Source: Bacteroidota bacterium
GTDB lineage: Bacteria; Bacteroidota; Bacteroidia; Bacteroidales; JACABE01
Assembly (NCBI GenBank): GCA_013377005.1
Contig: JACABE010000018.1
Coordinates: 28,753-75,442, forward strand
DNA: 46,690 nucleotides
Direction of reading: 5' to 3'
Shown here: positions 35,235-45,860 of the stretch, piece by piece
Layout of the letters: every line of letters starts with the position of its first letter
How positions within the stretch are numbered: the stretch's first letter is position 1
Notes under the pieces: generated by a model
Database searches by the model: none
What the model saw: only the letters and a program-made list of their open reading frames with translations
What the model was told of the DNA's origin: nothing
Program-made: the position numbers and the translations under genes

Positions 35235-36077
35235 ATGATATCTTATAAAAAGTTAATTTTTATTTTAATGCTTGGAAGTTTTTTGTTGGGATGTTCTTCA
35301 AAGAATAAAGAAGATATTGTTGCAACAGCTTACGATTACAAATTATATAAATCAGATTTAAAGGGAATTATACCTTCTGGAACTACTAAAAGCGACAGTA
35401 TTGCTATTATAAAAAATTTCATCAATAATTGGATTCATCAAAAAATAGTAATTTATAAAGCAGAAAAAAACCTTTCAGATGATCAAAAGGATTTTACTGA
35501 TCAAATTGAAAATTATAGAAACTCACTTCTGGTTTATTCTTATGAAAGCAAACTAATTAATCAATTACTTGATACAACAATTACTAATGAGCAAATTCAA
35601 GCATATTATGATAAAAATACTGATAATTTTTTGCTTAAAGATAACATTATTAAAGTCAATTATGTGAAGTTAGATATAAATTCACCAAACAAGGCAAAAA
35701 TAAAATCCTTACTTTTTAGCAAAACGGGAAATAAGAGCCAATTGATTGATTTATGTAGCAAACTTGCAGTAAACTTCTATCTTGAGGATGATGAATGGCT
35801 TTTATTCAACGACTTACTCAAAGAGATTCCAATTGAAACATATAATCAGGAAGCTTTTTTAAGAAATAATAGAACAATTGAAACTAAAGATGAAAATTAT
35901 TATTACTTAATTTATATAAAGGATTTTAAAGTTAAAGAAAGTACTTCTCCCATTAGTTTTGAGAAAGAAAATATTAGAAATATTCTTATCAATAAACGAA
36001 AATTAGAATTAATAAACAAAATGCACAACGAATTATATGAAGAAGCTGTTAAAAAAAATGACTTCAAAATTTACTAA
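35235..36077 (+). CDS. SurA-like lipoprotein lacking a parvulin domain
   Basis: A 280-residue lipoprotein whose signal peptide ends in the lipobox LLGCSS, so it should be anchored through that cysteine. The body is helical and resembles the N-terminal chaperone part of SurA/PpiC proteins. It has YDYKLYKSDL, NFINNWIHQKIVIYKAEKNL and TNEQIQAYYDKNTDNFLLKD, the last being the hinge that normally precedes a parvulin domain. The catalytic parvulin motifs (HIL, GGDLG) are missing, so it probably chaperones without isomerase activity. It stands between two true isomerase genes. I use ATG 35235 rather than the TTG just before it. Confidence 0.8.
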   Translation: MISYKKLIFILMLGSFLLGCSSKNKEDIVATAYDYKLYKSDLKGIIPSGTTKSDSIAIIKNFINNWIHQKIVIYKAEKNLSDDQKDFTDQIENYRNSLLVYSYESKLINQLLDTTITNEQIQAYYDKNTDNFLLKDNIIKVNYVKLDINSPNKAKIKSLLFSKTGNKSQLIDLCSKLAVNFYLEDDEWLLFNDLLKEIPIETYNQEAFLRNNRTIETKDENYYYLIYIKDFKVKESTSPISFEKENIRNILINKRKLELINKMHNELYEEAVKKNDFKIY

Positions 36078-36133
36078 ATAATACAATAAAACCGACAAAC
36101 AAGAGTTTTTAAAACAATTTACAAAAAAGCATT

Positions 36134-37486
36134 ATGCAAAAATTACAACGAATAATTTTACTCACTTTATTTTTTTCATTCATAGCTATACAATTAAAAG
36201 CACAGGATGTAATAATTGACCAAGTTGTTGCTATCGTGGGAGGAAATATAGTAAAGGCTTCTGATATTGAACAGCAATATAACCAAATGCGAATACAAGG
36301 TAATTTAAAGGGCGGTGATAATGCTAAATGTTCTATACTTGAAAGTATATTAGTCAGTAAATTAATGCTTAATCAAGCAAAAGTTGACAGTGTAACAATA
36401 AGTGATGAGCAAGTTGAAAGTGAGTTAGAACGAAGACTAAGGTATTATATTGCTCAAGTAGGTTCAAAGGAGAAATTTGAAGAATATTATAAAAAATCGG
36501 TAAATGAATTTAAAGATGAATTTAGAGATAATATTCACAATCAAATGCTTGTTCAAATGATGGAAGGTAATATTACAGATAATACTAAAGTAACTCCTAC
36601 TGAAGTAAAAAAGTTTTATGATGAAATACCTACAGATAGTATTCCTCTGATTAATGCTGAATATGAAATCGGACAAATTATTCGTCAGCCAACTATTAGT
36701 AAAGCAGAAAAAGAAATTGTAAAACAAAGACTTAATGAATTAAGAGAAAGAATTATTAAAGGTGAAAAATTTGCATCACTTGCAGCTTTGTATTCAGAAG
36801 ATCCAGGTTCAGCAAAAAAAAGTGGTGAATTAGGTTTATTTGGGAGAGGAGAGATGTTTCCTGAATTTGAAGCAGCAGCTTTTAACCTTAAAACCACTGA
36901 TGAAGTTTCAAATGTAATTGAAACAAAAGCAGGTTTTCATATTTTACAATTGATTGAAAGAAGAGGAGATTTTGTAAATGTACGTCATATTTTGCTTATG
37001 CCTAAGGTATCACCTTATGAGCTGCAAAAAGCTAAATTTTATTTGGATAGTGCTTATACGGTTATTAAGGATAGTGCAATGAATTTTGAGAAAGCAGTTT
37101 TAAAATTTTCTGACGATCCAAGCAAGAATAATGGAGGAATTATGGTAAACCCTAATGGAGGAAATTCTAAATTTGGTGCTGATGATATTGACCCTTCTTT
37201 GTTTTTTGTGATAGATAAAATGAAAGTTGGCGAAATTTCAAAACCTATTATTATGAACGATAATGATGGTAAGCAAGCTTATCGTATAGTTTATCTCAAG
37301 TCGCGTTCTTCAGCTCACCGTGCTAACCTTAAAGATGATTACGATAAAATACAGAACGCTACATTAGAACGTGCAAAAGCTAATGCTATAAAAAAGTGGT
37401 TAAGTGATAAAATTGCCAAAACATACATTAAATTTTCTGATAATTACAAAGACTGTAAGTTTGAAAATGAATGGGTAAAGAAGTAA
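36134..37486 (+). CDS. SurA-like periplasmic chaperone/peptidyl-prolyl isomerase
   Basis: A 450-residue exported protein. A signal peptide (LQRIILLTLFFSFIAIQLKAQ) is followed by the SurA N-terminal domain (VDQ-like start: IIDQVVAIVGGNIVKASDIE, then CSILESILVSKLMLNQAKVD). Parvulin domain 1 is at about 178-280 (YEIGQIIRQP ... GELGLFGRGEMFPEFEAAAF ... AGFHILQLIERRG). Parvulin domain 2 is at about 283-395 (VNVRHILLMPKV ... GGIMVNPNGG). It fits SurA in order and length, and is the last gene of the run. Its likely clients are outer-membrane barrels. Only a weak hairpin (CAGAAAT / ATTTCTG, 37517-37532) separates it from the convergent giant endonuclease gene. Confidence 0.9.
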   Translation: MQKLQRIILLTLFFSFIAIQLKAQDVIIDQVVAIVGGNIVKASDIEQQYNQMRIQGNLKGGDNAKCSILESILVSKLMLNQAKVDSVTISDEQVESELERRLRYYIAQVGSKEKFEEYYKKSVNEFKDEFRDNIHNQMLVQMMEGNITDNTKVTPTEVKKFYDEIPTDSIPLINAEYEIGQIIRQPTISKAEKEIVKQRLNELRERIIKGEKFASLAALYSEDPGSAKKSGELGLFGRGEMFPEFEAAAFNLKTTDEVSNVIETKAGFHILQLIERRGDFVNVRHILLMPKVSPYELQKAKFYLDSAYTVIKDSAMNFEKAVLKFSDDPSKNNGGIMVNPNGGNSKFGADDIDPSLFFVIDKMKVGEISKPIIMNDNDGKQAYRIVYLKSRSSAHRANLKDDYDKIQNATLERAKANAIKKWLSDKIAKTYIKFSDNYKDCKFENEWVKK

Positions 37487-37583
37487 TTGTAAGCTTTCAA
37501 ATAATATAAAGCAAAGCAGAAATTTATTTCTGAGAGTATAAGTTTTTTAAGAATCTTTTTTTCTATACAATAAGAATTTGAAA

Positions 37584-40500
37584 TTAATAAATTACTTCTT
37601 TCTTTACAAAAATCTTGTGTTTATTGATTAATTTCATAAAATACACACCCTGTGGTATTAAAAGGGGAAAATTATTATTTCCTTCTGTAATATTATACAC
37701 TTGAATTAATCTGCCATTTACATCATAAATATTTAATATAGTATTGTCTTTCCATGGATTTAAAACATGAATTGTTTGATTGTTATAATAAATATTTGGT
37801 GTTTTTTCATGTTCTTCATTTATTCCTGTTGAAATAAAGTGTAACAGAAAACGATTGGGATTGTCGTTGGTTTGTGCATTGAATGAATAAGTGTTGTAAG
37901 CAGATAAATTTTGTTGAGTCCCAGTTTTTAAATCTTCCAATATCACATTACCGAATGGCTGAATACCCATTGCAGAAATAAGATATTCGCCATCAATACC
38001 TGATTTGAAACCTAAAGCTATTGTGGGGTTATTAGCAACAGAACTGAGTTTATTAATACTCCAGTTTTTATTCAATTTTGTTGAATAAAAACTAGGAGCC
38101 TTTGCGTACATGCTAAACATTTTCTCGGCACCACTCATATCATTTGCATTGCCAAAGTTGATAATTAATTCGTCACTAAAAGTATTGGCTGTGGTTGAAG
38201 TTCTTAGTTTGATGGTATTGTTTTCTATAGTATTTGATTTTAGCCAATTTTGAGGAGCATGTTCACAGGCATTATTGTTTATACTAAAGCTTGCAGCAGA
38301 ATCAGCTTTTACCCAGAAACCTTGAGCTGAATTTATAAAATTAGAAACACCATTGGTACCGCTTGAATCGTTTGAAATAAAGCATCCATAGTTGCCAATT
38401 GTTGGATTCCAAATCCAGAAAGCATATTGTTCGGAGCCAGCATTTTCGAGCATGTTTCTATTAAAACCTGAAGCAATATTCCAGTTTATGGCAGAAGGAT
38501 AAGGATTGGCAACTAAGTTCCATCCTGCATACAAACCTGAAGTAAATGTCAGATTGGTTGAAACAGAAGCTTGGTTAATGTTTCCTGTAAAACTTTTTGT
38601 AGAAGTTGTTGAGTAGGAAACGGCATAGCCTCTACCTGGTGTAAACATATTGCTTCCGTTCAGGGCAGTGAAGCCTGCATCATCATAAGCAAGCCAACTT
38701 CCGTTGGTTTCGTCCCATGCAAACAAACTTTGAGTTTCAGGATTAAAACTGCTGTTAATTTCCTGAGAAGAAACAGGAGAAGCCAATATATGAAACGCAT
38801 CACTGGTAGTAACAGGAATATAACGTTCAATTATATTGTTGGTTGATTGTAAGTTACCCTTATTAATAAATGAGCCATCTCCTGTACCATCTGATTGTAA
38901 ATATAATGTATCTTCTATCAATAAATCATAAGATGAATTGATAGTTAATTTACCTAAAGGTAAAATTGTTAGATTATTACACTCTGTATTATTAGAATTA
39001 ATTATAGCGAACTTATTGGCTGGAATAATAACATTATATAACTTGCTTGGAATGCCATTATTCCAATTTCCTGCATTATCCCAGTTGTTGTCAATATTAG
39101 CTGTAAATGTTGTAGTATTTGCATTAACAATCACACTAACTTGATTTGAAATAGTTTCATTACAAACACCATTTTTTACAATAGCTCTATAATTCAAGAT
39201 ACCCAATGTATTGGGGATGTCTATATATGGGTTATCTGTAGAAAGAATATCGATCCAATCACTACCATTGTTAGATTTTTGCCATTTAATAATACTACCA
39301 TTGTTACCTATTAAATTCAATTCAGTATTTTGACCACCTAAAATAGAGTTATCTAATGTAGAAGCTGTACCAGAGATTGTTAGTGAATCTATAATTACAC
39401 TTACATTTAATCTGGAGTTACTTTCACATTTTCCGCTTTCAATTTGCGAAGCGTAATAATGAAAACCATTTGATAATGAATTACTTGATATAAGTAAGTT
39501 GCCATTGTTAATAGCATCGTACCATTTAATAGTGTTACCTACTGCCACTAAATCATTTATAGTAGCTAAATTACAAAAACTTTGAATAGTATTTCCTGAA
39601 GGACTTGATGAAACAAGAGGTTGTGGGTTTACTATAACATAAGCATTGGCTGAAATACTGCTGGGATTGGCTCTAAGCCTCGCAAGTACTGTATGACTTC
39701 CTGTCATAATGCCTTCAAATATAGCAGAAATCTGATAAGCTCCTCCATCAATACTATATTCGTAAATTTCACCTAAAGGCGAGGTTATTTCTATAGTTCC
39801 TGTGGCTAACAAACAAGAGGGTTGTATGCTTGTATTTGCAATTGGTGTGGCAATATTAGTTGCAAAAGATTCATTGCTTCCATAACTTGTACCAGTGCTA
39901 GTTATGGAATAAGCTCTATAATAATAAAGTGTATTTGGTAAAAGACCTGAAACATTGCTCGAAAAAGAACCTATAGATCCTGTTTCTATAGTGAAAGTTC
40001 CATTAATATCAGGGTTAATAGAAGTGCCATAACATATTCCTCTTGCAGTAATGGTTTGGCAACCTTCTGAAGATACAACTCCACTTAAAGTTGCTGTGTT
40101 TGTTGTAATCGAAGTTGCTGTATTTGTTGTTGTAACACTTGCTGTTGTGTTAATTCCAAAACCTGTAACCGAACGATTTACCGAAGCTGCTCCACCACCG
40201 CTTACAATTATATTTCCATCATAAGATTGAACTGCAATAGGCGAAAATTTAACAAAAATATCTTGACTAAAGTTACCTCCACTTTGAGGGATTGTTAATG
40301 TAGATGCGTATGAACCATTTGAAGTTGTAGCATAAGAATATCCTGATAATGCTGCTATTGTAACATTTGATGTATTTAGGTTTGTTCCTGTAATTCTAAA
40401 ACTATTTGGATTGCTTGTAGTATTGATACATTGATTTCCAAAGGCAGTTATTGCATTTACTGATAATGTTGCTGGACTTATCGGACTTACGTATCCTCCA

Positions 40501-43500
40501 ATTGCTAATCCATCAGTAGTATTATTAGCTGAAGTAAAGCCCCATCCCCCTGTAGCAGTTTGACCACTTGCGTAATACCTTATAGTAATGGTTGTTCCTG
40601 CTGCAATATTCTGTAAAGCAGCAACACCAGTTAAATTAATTTGTGTCAATGTTAGAGAAGTAGATTGAATGGGAGAACCAATCAAAGTAAAATTTGCACC
40701 ATCTAAGCTATAAGCAAATTGTGAAGTAACTCCTGGTGTTGCATAAAAAGTAGCTGTTCCGGCAAATTTTGCATCAATAGAAGAAAGTGATACTTTTTTT
40801 CCGCTTACAGCTTGTAATGTTATTTGAAAATAGTCAGTATTTGAAGTTGAAATACCTTCGTTTTTAAATCCCAGAGTTCTAAATGAACTATTAGCGGAAC
40901 TCCATCCTGCAGTGATTCCTCTTGTAATATTATTAGCTCCGGATGTAGAAACTAAGTTAGTATTAAATGTAGTTGCTGCAAATGTTGGCAACGAATTAGT
41001 TCCCACTCCATTAAAACACCATGCTGCAATAGTTTCAGGAGTTGCAGTTACTGTTAGTGTTTGAGAAACATCTGTAGCTGCTGTATAATTAATATTTCCA
41101 GCTTGTGATGCTGTAATAATTGTTGTGCCTGCACCAACAATATGTGTTTGATTTGAAATAATTGTTGCTACAGATGTATTAGAACTCGAATAAGTAATTG
41201 TATTTATTGCTGAAGTAGGAGAGGTTGCACCCGGGCTAAAATCGGAATCATATATAGTTTTATTAGTAAGTACACCGAAAGTAATAGTTTGAGAAGCTTG
41301 GGTAATATTTGCAGTTAAGCCGGTTGGTTGTGTGAGTGTGTATTTATATGAATCGGTGCCTGTAATTGTCGAAATTGATGTTACTGGTATATTTATGCCA
41401 GCATTTATGTCGGCAAAAATACCGGATGCATTTAAGTTAACAATATCAGATCCAACGATGCCGCTTAATGTTCCTGTAATTGTAGCAGTATTTGTACCAT
41501 TATATACTTTGTTAGAAGCCGTAGCTCCGGAAATAATGAGTGCTTTTGTATTTACTATTAGTGCTTGAGTTACATTAGATGCTGGATAAAAAGCAGTATT
41601 ACCTGATTGTGAAGCTGTAATATTTGTTGTGCCAATACCAATAATAGTTACGATACTGCCAGAAACCGTTGCAACTGAAGTATTAGAGCTGGAATAACTT
41701 ACAGCAAGTCCTGAGCTTGCTGTTGCTGATAAACTAAAATTTGCATTTCCATAAATTACAGGAGCAAGTGTTCCAAAACTTATTGTCTGATTAAATAACT
41801 GTGTAAAAATAAAAGCTGAGCCTATATTGTTTGTTCCATCATTTAGTAATAGTTGAATACTTAGACCATCTCCTGGATCAACTGTAACTGGAATTGAGGC
41901 TGTAAAACTTGAAACTCCACTTGCATTCGTAGTTGAAATTACATTAACATTACTTACGTTACTCGAACGAGCAGTTCCATCAATAGTATATAACTCTGAA
42001 GTATTTGCATTATTGTTGGTTATTATTACGTTGTATTTGAATGTATAGCCAGATACTAAGTTGTTATATTTGTCTTTGGCTGTGCATGTAATAGTACGGG
42101 TTGAATTTATTGTAAATGCTGAACTGATTGAAACTGTTGAGTTATTAGATCTGGGTATGCCAGTATTAATAATTTGAGTAATAGTATCAGTATTATATCC
42201 AAATGCTTCAATAGTAATAATTTTTGAACCTGCTGTTGTAAGTAAAGAGTTTCCTCCTGATGGTAAGAGCTGTATATTACCAGCACTTAAAATATAATCA
42301 GTAATTGGTGTTAAAGTTGTATTCCCAATTTTAATAGAAGTAATATTTGCTCGCCAGGCAGCATTATCAGCAAATGAAATATCTATATTATTATCAACAT
42401 TATTATTTGTTATTTCAGCAGTTAGTTGTGGTGATGTTAGCAAAGGTCCCGTGTAGTTTGTAATAATAATATCATCAATATTTATTCTATTTGTGTTAGA
42501 AGTTGTTTCAATATTAAAACGTACACTACCCGGTTGTTTTATCACAAAAATAGCTGGTGTTAGTATAGTATCTGTTGATGTAACAGGATTTCCTATGTAA
42601 TTCCAGTTATTGCCTCCATCAGTTGATAATTGGAGTTTCCATATTGCATTGGCATCATTTCCATACTTAGCATGATAAATTGTAATAGTATCTACACCAC
42701 CAGTTTTATCAAAAAACATTTTCAAATTTGCATACCTTAATCTGGCACTTTTCAATCCGTTTTTTCTATCTGACGCATCACTGCCAGTTAATAGCGCATC
42801 AAAAAATATCCAATCACCCATACTACAGGTAATAGTGTCGTTTGCATAACCAGATTTATATCCAGTTTCAAAATCTTCTTTCCATAATAAATTTGAGGTT
42901 GTACTATTTGCAGTTGGAATGATACCATCGGTTTTATAATTAATATTGCTGCCACTATTTGTAAAAGGGAATATTTTAAAATAGTATAAAGTGTTAGGTA
43001 GTAGTCCTGAAAAAGTAGCAGTTTGCAAACCTTGACTTACTATCTTTTGCATATTGGTAATAGTTTCTGGAATACTATCTGTAGGGTTTTGAATTTGACT
43101 GAAATCAATATTACTTGCACGTATAAGATAACCGTCAGGCAAAACTGTTCCTGAAGCATCTGTCCAAGTGAGCGTTATGGTACTATTCAGTGGAACTGTA
43201 TTTGTTGCATTAAAATTTGTAGTTTGATTTGATGGTTCTTGTTTTATTGTAATTGCACCACCCCAAATAGCTTGCACAAATTCAGGATGATCGATAAATG
43301 GATTTCTATTATGTTGTGCTGTATTATAATAAATTGTATTATTTCTGTTTATTTCCTTACTGCTGACAGGATCTGCAGCGTGCCATGCAAGTAACATATT
43401 TATAAACCATTGTTTGTAATTGCTAGTTACTGTATCAATAATGAATCTTGAATCATATGTTGGATATTTTTTAACCCAGGCTCCAATACTATCCATATAG

Positions 43501-44120
43501 CGAGTAGCCATATATAAATATGCTCTGGCAAAGTCGCCTTTATACTCATTTATAGGTTCAAAAACAACACCTGAGTATCCTGGGAAAGAACACGATCCAA
43601 CTTTACTACCATTGTTAGAGGTATAAGATGCAGTACCAACTTGTCCAATTGGATAATTACTTTTATGCATATTTACGTATTGATCTGCAGGGTATAAATG
43701 ATGTAAATCCGAATATTGAGGATAGGATATAGATGTGGTTCTTCCTAATCCACCCCACCACGAATTAGGCATACAATGTTCACGCGAATAGCATACTCCT
43801 TCAGCTCCAGCCCCTCCTGTTCCGCATTGATCAGTAAATACCGTTAAAGTGGTAGAGTCTGTTCCTCCTGGAATATCAGTGTACATATCCCAAATAATAG
43901 TATTGTTTGGAGCAGGATAAACATCTGTATTATCATAAAAATTCCAAATATTATCGTACAATATTTTTGAATGACCATTTGTTGTAATAGTCTTTAATGC
44001 AGATCTTAGGTTTTCTCCTGAATAGCCAATAGCAGCATCGTAATATCCAGCTGGAATTTGTCCAAGTATAGAGGATAATGATAATAAAATAAGCGATAGA
44101 CTAAATAATATTTTCTTCAT
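37584..44120 (-). CDS. Giant secreted endonuclease I with Ig-like repeats and type IX sorting domain
   Basis: The protein is 2178 residues from ATG 44118-44120 (an earlier ATG at 44144 would spoil the signal peptide KKILFSLSLILLSLSSILGQ). Endonuclease I domain, residues about 20-285: YSREHCMPNSWWGG with the catalytic His region, SDLHHLYPADQYVN, and NRNPFIDHPEFVQAIWG. Next come a fibronectin III-like domain (about 290-405), a jelly-roll-like module (LWKEDFETGY) and two Big-type modules with SNTSVAT. A YDG domain (SNKVYNGTNTATITGTLSGI) lies between the Big modules. Another FN3-like and several Ig-like modules follow. The last 80 residues form the Por sorting domain (LNIYDVNGRLIQVYNITEGN, then PQGVYFMKLI). 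It would degrade extracellular nucleic acid at the cell surface. Confidence 0.92.
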   Translation of the reverse strand: MKKILFSLSLILLSLSSILGQIPAGYYDAAIGYSGENLRSALKTITTNGHSKILYDNIWNFYDNTDVYPAPNNTIIWDMYTDIPGGTDSTTLTVFTDQCGTGGAGAEGVCYSREHCMPNSWWGGLGRTTSISYPQYSDLHHLYPADQYVNMHKSNYPIGQVGTASYTSNNGSKVGSCSFPGYSGVVFEPINEYKGDFARAYLYMATRYMDSIGAWVKKYPTYDSRFIIDTVTSNYKQWFINMLLAWHAADPVSSKEINRNNTIYYNTAQHNRNPFIDHPEFVQAIWGGAITIKQEPSNQTTNFNATNTVPLNSTITLTWTDASGTVLPDGYLIRASNIDFSQIQNPTDSIPETITNMQKIVSQGLQTATFSGLLPNTLYYFKIFPFTNSGSNINYKTDGIIPTANSTTSNLLWKEDFETGYKSGYANDTITCSMGDWIFFDALLTGSDASDRKNGLKSARLRYANLKMFFDKTGGVDTITIYHAKYGNDANAIWKLQLSTDGGNNWNYIGNPVTSTDTILTPAIFVIKQPGSVRFNIETTSNTNRINIDDIIITNYTGPLLTSPQLTAEITNNNVDNNIDISFADNAAWRANITSIKIGNTTLTPITDYILSAGNIQLLPSGGNSLLTTAGSKIITIEAFGYNTDTITQIINTGIPRSNNSTVSISSAFTINSTRTITCTAKDKYNNLVSGYTFKYNVIITNNNANTSELYTIDGTARSSNVSNVNVISTTNASGVSSFTASIPVTVDPGDGLSIQLLLNDGTNNIGSAFIFTQLFNQTISFGTLAPVIYGNANFSLSATASSGLAVSYSSSNTSVATVSGSIVTIIGIGTTNITASQSGNTAFYPASNVTQALIVNTKALIISGATASNKVYNGTNTATITGTLSGIVGSDIVNLNASGIFADINAGINIPVTSISTITGTDSYKYTLTQPTGLTANITQASQTITFGVLTNKTIYDSDFSPGATSPTSAINTITYSSSNTSVATIISNQTHIVGAGTTIITASQAGNINYTAATDVSQTLTVTATPETIAAWCFNGVGTNSLPTFAATTFNTNLVSTSGANNITRGITAGWSSANSSFRTLGFKNEGISTSNTDYFQITLQAVSGKKVSLSSIDAKFAGTATFYATPGVTSQFAYSLDGANFTLIGSPIQSTSLTLTQINLTGVAALQNIAAGTTITIRYYASGQTATGGWGFTSANNTTDGLAIGGYVSPISPATLSVNAITAFGNQCINTTSNPNSFRITGTNLNTSNVTIAALSGYSYATTSNGSYASTLTIPQSGGNFSQDIFVKFSPIAVQSYDGNIIVSGGGAASVNRSVTGFGINTTASVTTTNTATSITTNTATLSGVVSSEGCQTITARGICYGTSINPDINGTFTIETGSIGSFSSNVSGLLPNTLYYYRAYSITSTGTSYGSNESFATNIATPIANTSIQPSCLLATGTIEITSPLGEIYEYSIDGGAYQISAIFEGIMTGSHTVLARLRANPSSISANAYVIVNPQPLVSSSPSGNTIQSFCNLATINDLVAVGNTIKWYDAINNGNLLISSNSLSNGFHYYASQIESGKCESNSRLNVSVIIDSLTISGTASTLDNSILGGQNTELNLIGNNGSIIKWQKSNNGSDWIDILSTDNPYIDIPNTLGILNYRAIVKNGVCNETISNQVSVIVNANTTTFTANIDNNWDNAGNWNNGIPSKLYNVIIPANKFAIINSNNTECNNLTILPLGKLTINSSYDLLIEDTLYLQSDGTGDGSFINKGNLQSTNNIIERYIPVTTSDAFHILASPVSSQEINSSFNPETQSLFAWDETNGSWLAYDDAGFTALNGSNMFTPGRGYAVSYSTTSTKSFTGNINQASVSTNLTFTSGLYAGWNLVANPYPSAINWNIASGFNRNMLENAGSEQYAFWIWNPTIGNYGCFISNDSSGTNGVSNFINSAQGFWVKADSAASFSINNNACEHAPQNWLKSNTIENNTIKLRTSTTANTFSDELIINFGNANDMSGAEKMFSMYAKAPSFYSTKLNKNWSINKLSSVANNPTIALGFKSGIDGEYLISAMGIQPFGNVILEDLKTGTQQNLSAYNTYSFNAQTNDNPNRFLLHFISTGINEEHEKTPNIYYNNQTIHVLNPWKDNTILNIYDVNGRLIQVYNITEGNNNFPLLIPQGVYFMKLINKHKIFVKKEVIY

Positions 44121-44315
44121 TTTTAAACAACTCCAGTTTTCCAAATTTCTATAACAATTGCAAAATTACAACAAAAATCATATTTGTAAAACATCTATTA
44201 ATCCTATAAGGTTTAATTTGATTTAAACCGATGATATTCTACATAATCAATTATTGTTTTGAATATGCTTTGTGTAATATTGAAAAATATATTTAAACGT
44301 TTATATATCAATAAA

Positions 44316-44350
44316 ATAAAAGAGCCTGAAATAATTACAAGCTCTTTTAT
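44316..44350 (-). terminator. Intrinsic terminator after pepD
   Basis: The stem ATAAAAGAGC / GCTCTTTTAT has a 15-base loop and lies about 20 bp after the pepD stop codon on the minus strand. In that direction the stem is followed by T-rich sequence (TTTTATTG). Confidence 0.8.
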
Positions 44351-44370
44351 CAGTATTAATTTGATTGATG

Positions 44371-45831
44371 TTATTTTTTGGGGATATTTTTCAAAATATC
44401 CAATGTTAAATCCCAAAACATTTGAACAGTATCAATTTTCATTCTTTCGTCAGGCGAATGAGCGCCTTTGATAGTAGGACCATACGAAATCATATCCATT
44501 TCAGGATATTTCTCCCCAATCAATCCACATTCCAAACCTGCATGAATAGCCAATACTTTAGGTTCTTTTTTGAAAAGTTTGATATAAGACTTCTTGGCAA
44601 TTTCGAGAATTTTTGAATCAGGATTGGGAGTCCAGCCTGGATAACCATCACCTTGAGTTACCTTTGCTCCGATTAATTGAAAAACACTGGCAACCATATT
44701 ACATATATCTTCTTTGGCCGATTCAACAGAACTTCGCTGACTAGTTGTAATAATAATTTTCTGATCTTTCATCTTTACAGAAGCCAGATTGGTAGAAGTT
44801 TCTACAAAATTCGGTATTTCTCTCGACATACTGATAACACCATGAGGACAAGCATATAAAGCATTCAAAAGTTTTGATTGAACATCTGAATTAATAACAT
44901 TTTTGGGTAATTCAATACTTTCAATCGTAAACTGAAGCTCAGCTTCGGTAGAACGATATTCAAAACGTATTGTTTCGTTGTGTTTTTTTGCATCAGCCAA
45001 TACATTTGTAGCTTTATCTTTGGCAACTGTAAAAACGGCAAAAGCTTCTCTCGGGATAGCGTTTCTTAGGTTGCCTCCATTGATGTCAGCCAAATGAATT
45101 GTATATTTATTGTTGGTTTCCCACAAAAATCTATTGAGCAATTTATTAGCATTACCCAAGCCTTTGTTAATATCATCGCCCGAATGTCCACCTGTTAAGC
45201 CTGATATTTTAACGATATAAGCAATATTGTTTTCAGGAGTAGCAATACTTGTGTAAGCAAGCTCAGCAACGCTGTCTTTTCCTCCGGCACAACCAATAAA
45301 TATTTCGCCTTCATCTTCCGAATCAAGGTTTAATAAAATCTTACCATTTAATAAATCTGTACTTAAAGCAAAAGCACCCGATAAACCGGTTTCTTCGTCA
45401 ACTGTAAACAAACATTCAATAGCACCATGTTCAATATCATTTGATGCAAGTATAGCCAACGAAGCAGCAATGCCTATTCCGTCATCACCACCTAAAGTAG
45501 TGCCATTAGCTTTTACCCATTCACCTTCAATTCGTGCTTCTATAGCATCCTTATCAAAATCATGAATTTTGTCGCTGTTTTTTTCACAAACCATATCCAA
45601 ATGGCTTTGCAAAACAACTGTTTGAAGATTTTCAAACCCTTTAGCTGCTTTTTTTGAAATCAGTACATTTCCGATTTCATCTTGTTTTGCTTCTAAGTGA
45701 TGATTCTTCGCAAATTCCATCAGAAAAGCAGCTATTTTTTCTTCTTTTTTTGAAGGACGAGGGACTTTAAGAATTTCGTTAAAATAATACCAGATTTTTT
45801 CCGGCTGTAGTTTTATCAATTGATTATTCAT
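44371..45831 (-). CDS. pepD: Cytosol non-specific dipeptidase (aminoacyl-histidine dipeptidase, M20C)
   Basis: At 486 residues this is the normal PepD length. The zinc-site motifs follow in order: QSHLDMVCEKN, GGDDGIGIAAS, VDEETGLSGAF, NLDSEDEGEIFIGCAGG, and SGLTGGHSGDDINKG within the lid/dimer domain. The late IHAGLECGLIGE and GPTIKGAHSPDERM carry the last histidine ligand. It has no signal peptide and is cytoplasmic. It hydrolyses a wide range of dipeptides, including Xaa-His. It starts at ATG 45829-45831, 29 bp after the barrel-protein gene on the same strand, so the two are probably cotranscribed. A terminator follows. Confidence 0.95.
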   Translation of the reverse strand: MNNQLIKLQPEKIWYYFNEILKVPRPSKKEEKIAAFLMEFAKNHHLEAKQDEIGNVLISKKAAKGFENLQTVVLQSHLDMVCEKNSDKIHDFDKDAIEARIEGEWVKANGTTLGGDDGIGIAASLAILASNDIEHGAIECLFTVDEETGLSGAFALSTDLLNGKILLNLDSEDEGEIFIGCAGGKDSVAELAYTSIATPENNIAYIVKISGLTGGHSGDDINKGLGNANKLLNRFLWETNNKYTIHLADINGGNLRNAIPREAFAVFTVAKDKATNVLADAKKHNETIRFEYRSTEAELQFTIESIELPKNVINSDVQSKLLNALYACPHGVISMSREIPNFVETSTNLASVKMKDQKIIITTSQRSSVESAKEDICNMVASVFQLIGAKVTQGDGYPGWTPNPDSKILEIAKKSYIKLFKKEPKVLAIHAGLECGLIGEKYPEMDMISYGPTIKGAHSPDERMKIDTVQMFWDLTLDILKNIPKK

Positions 45832-45860
45832 ATTATATATATGTATTAGTTATTTTAATT

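Noticed and set aside
37517-37532. Hairpin between the SurA-like gene and the giant endonuclease gene as a terminator
   Set aside because: The stem is only 7 bp of mostly A-T pairs and is not followed by a T run; too weak to list as a terminator.
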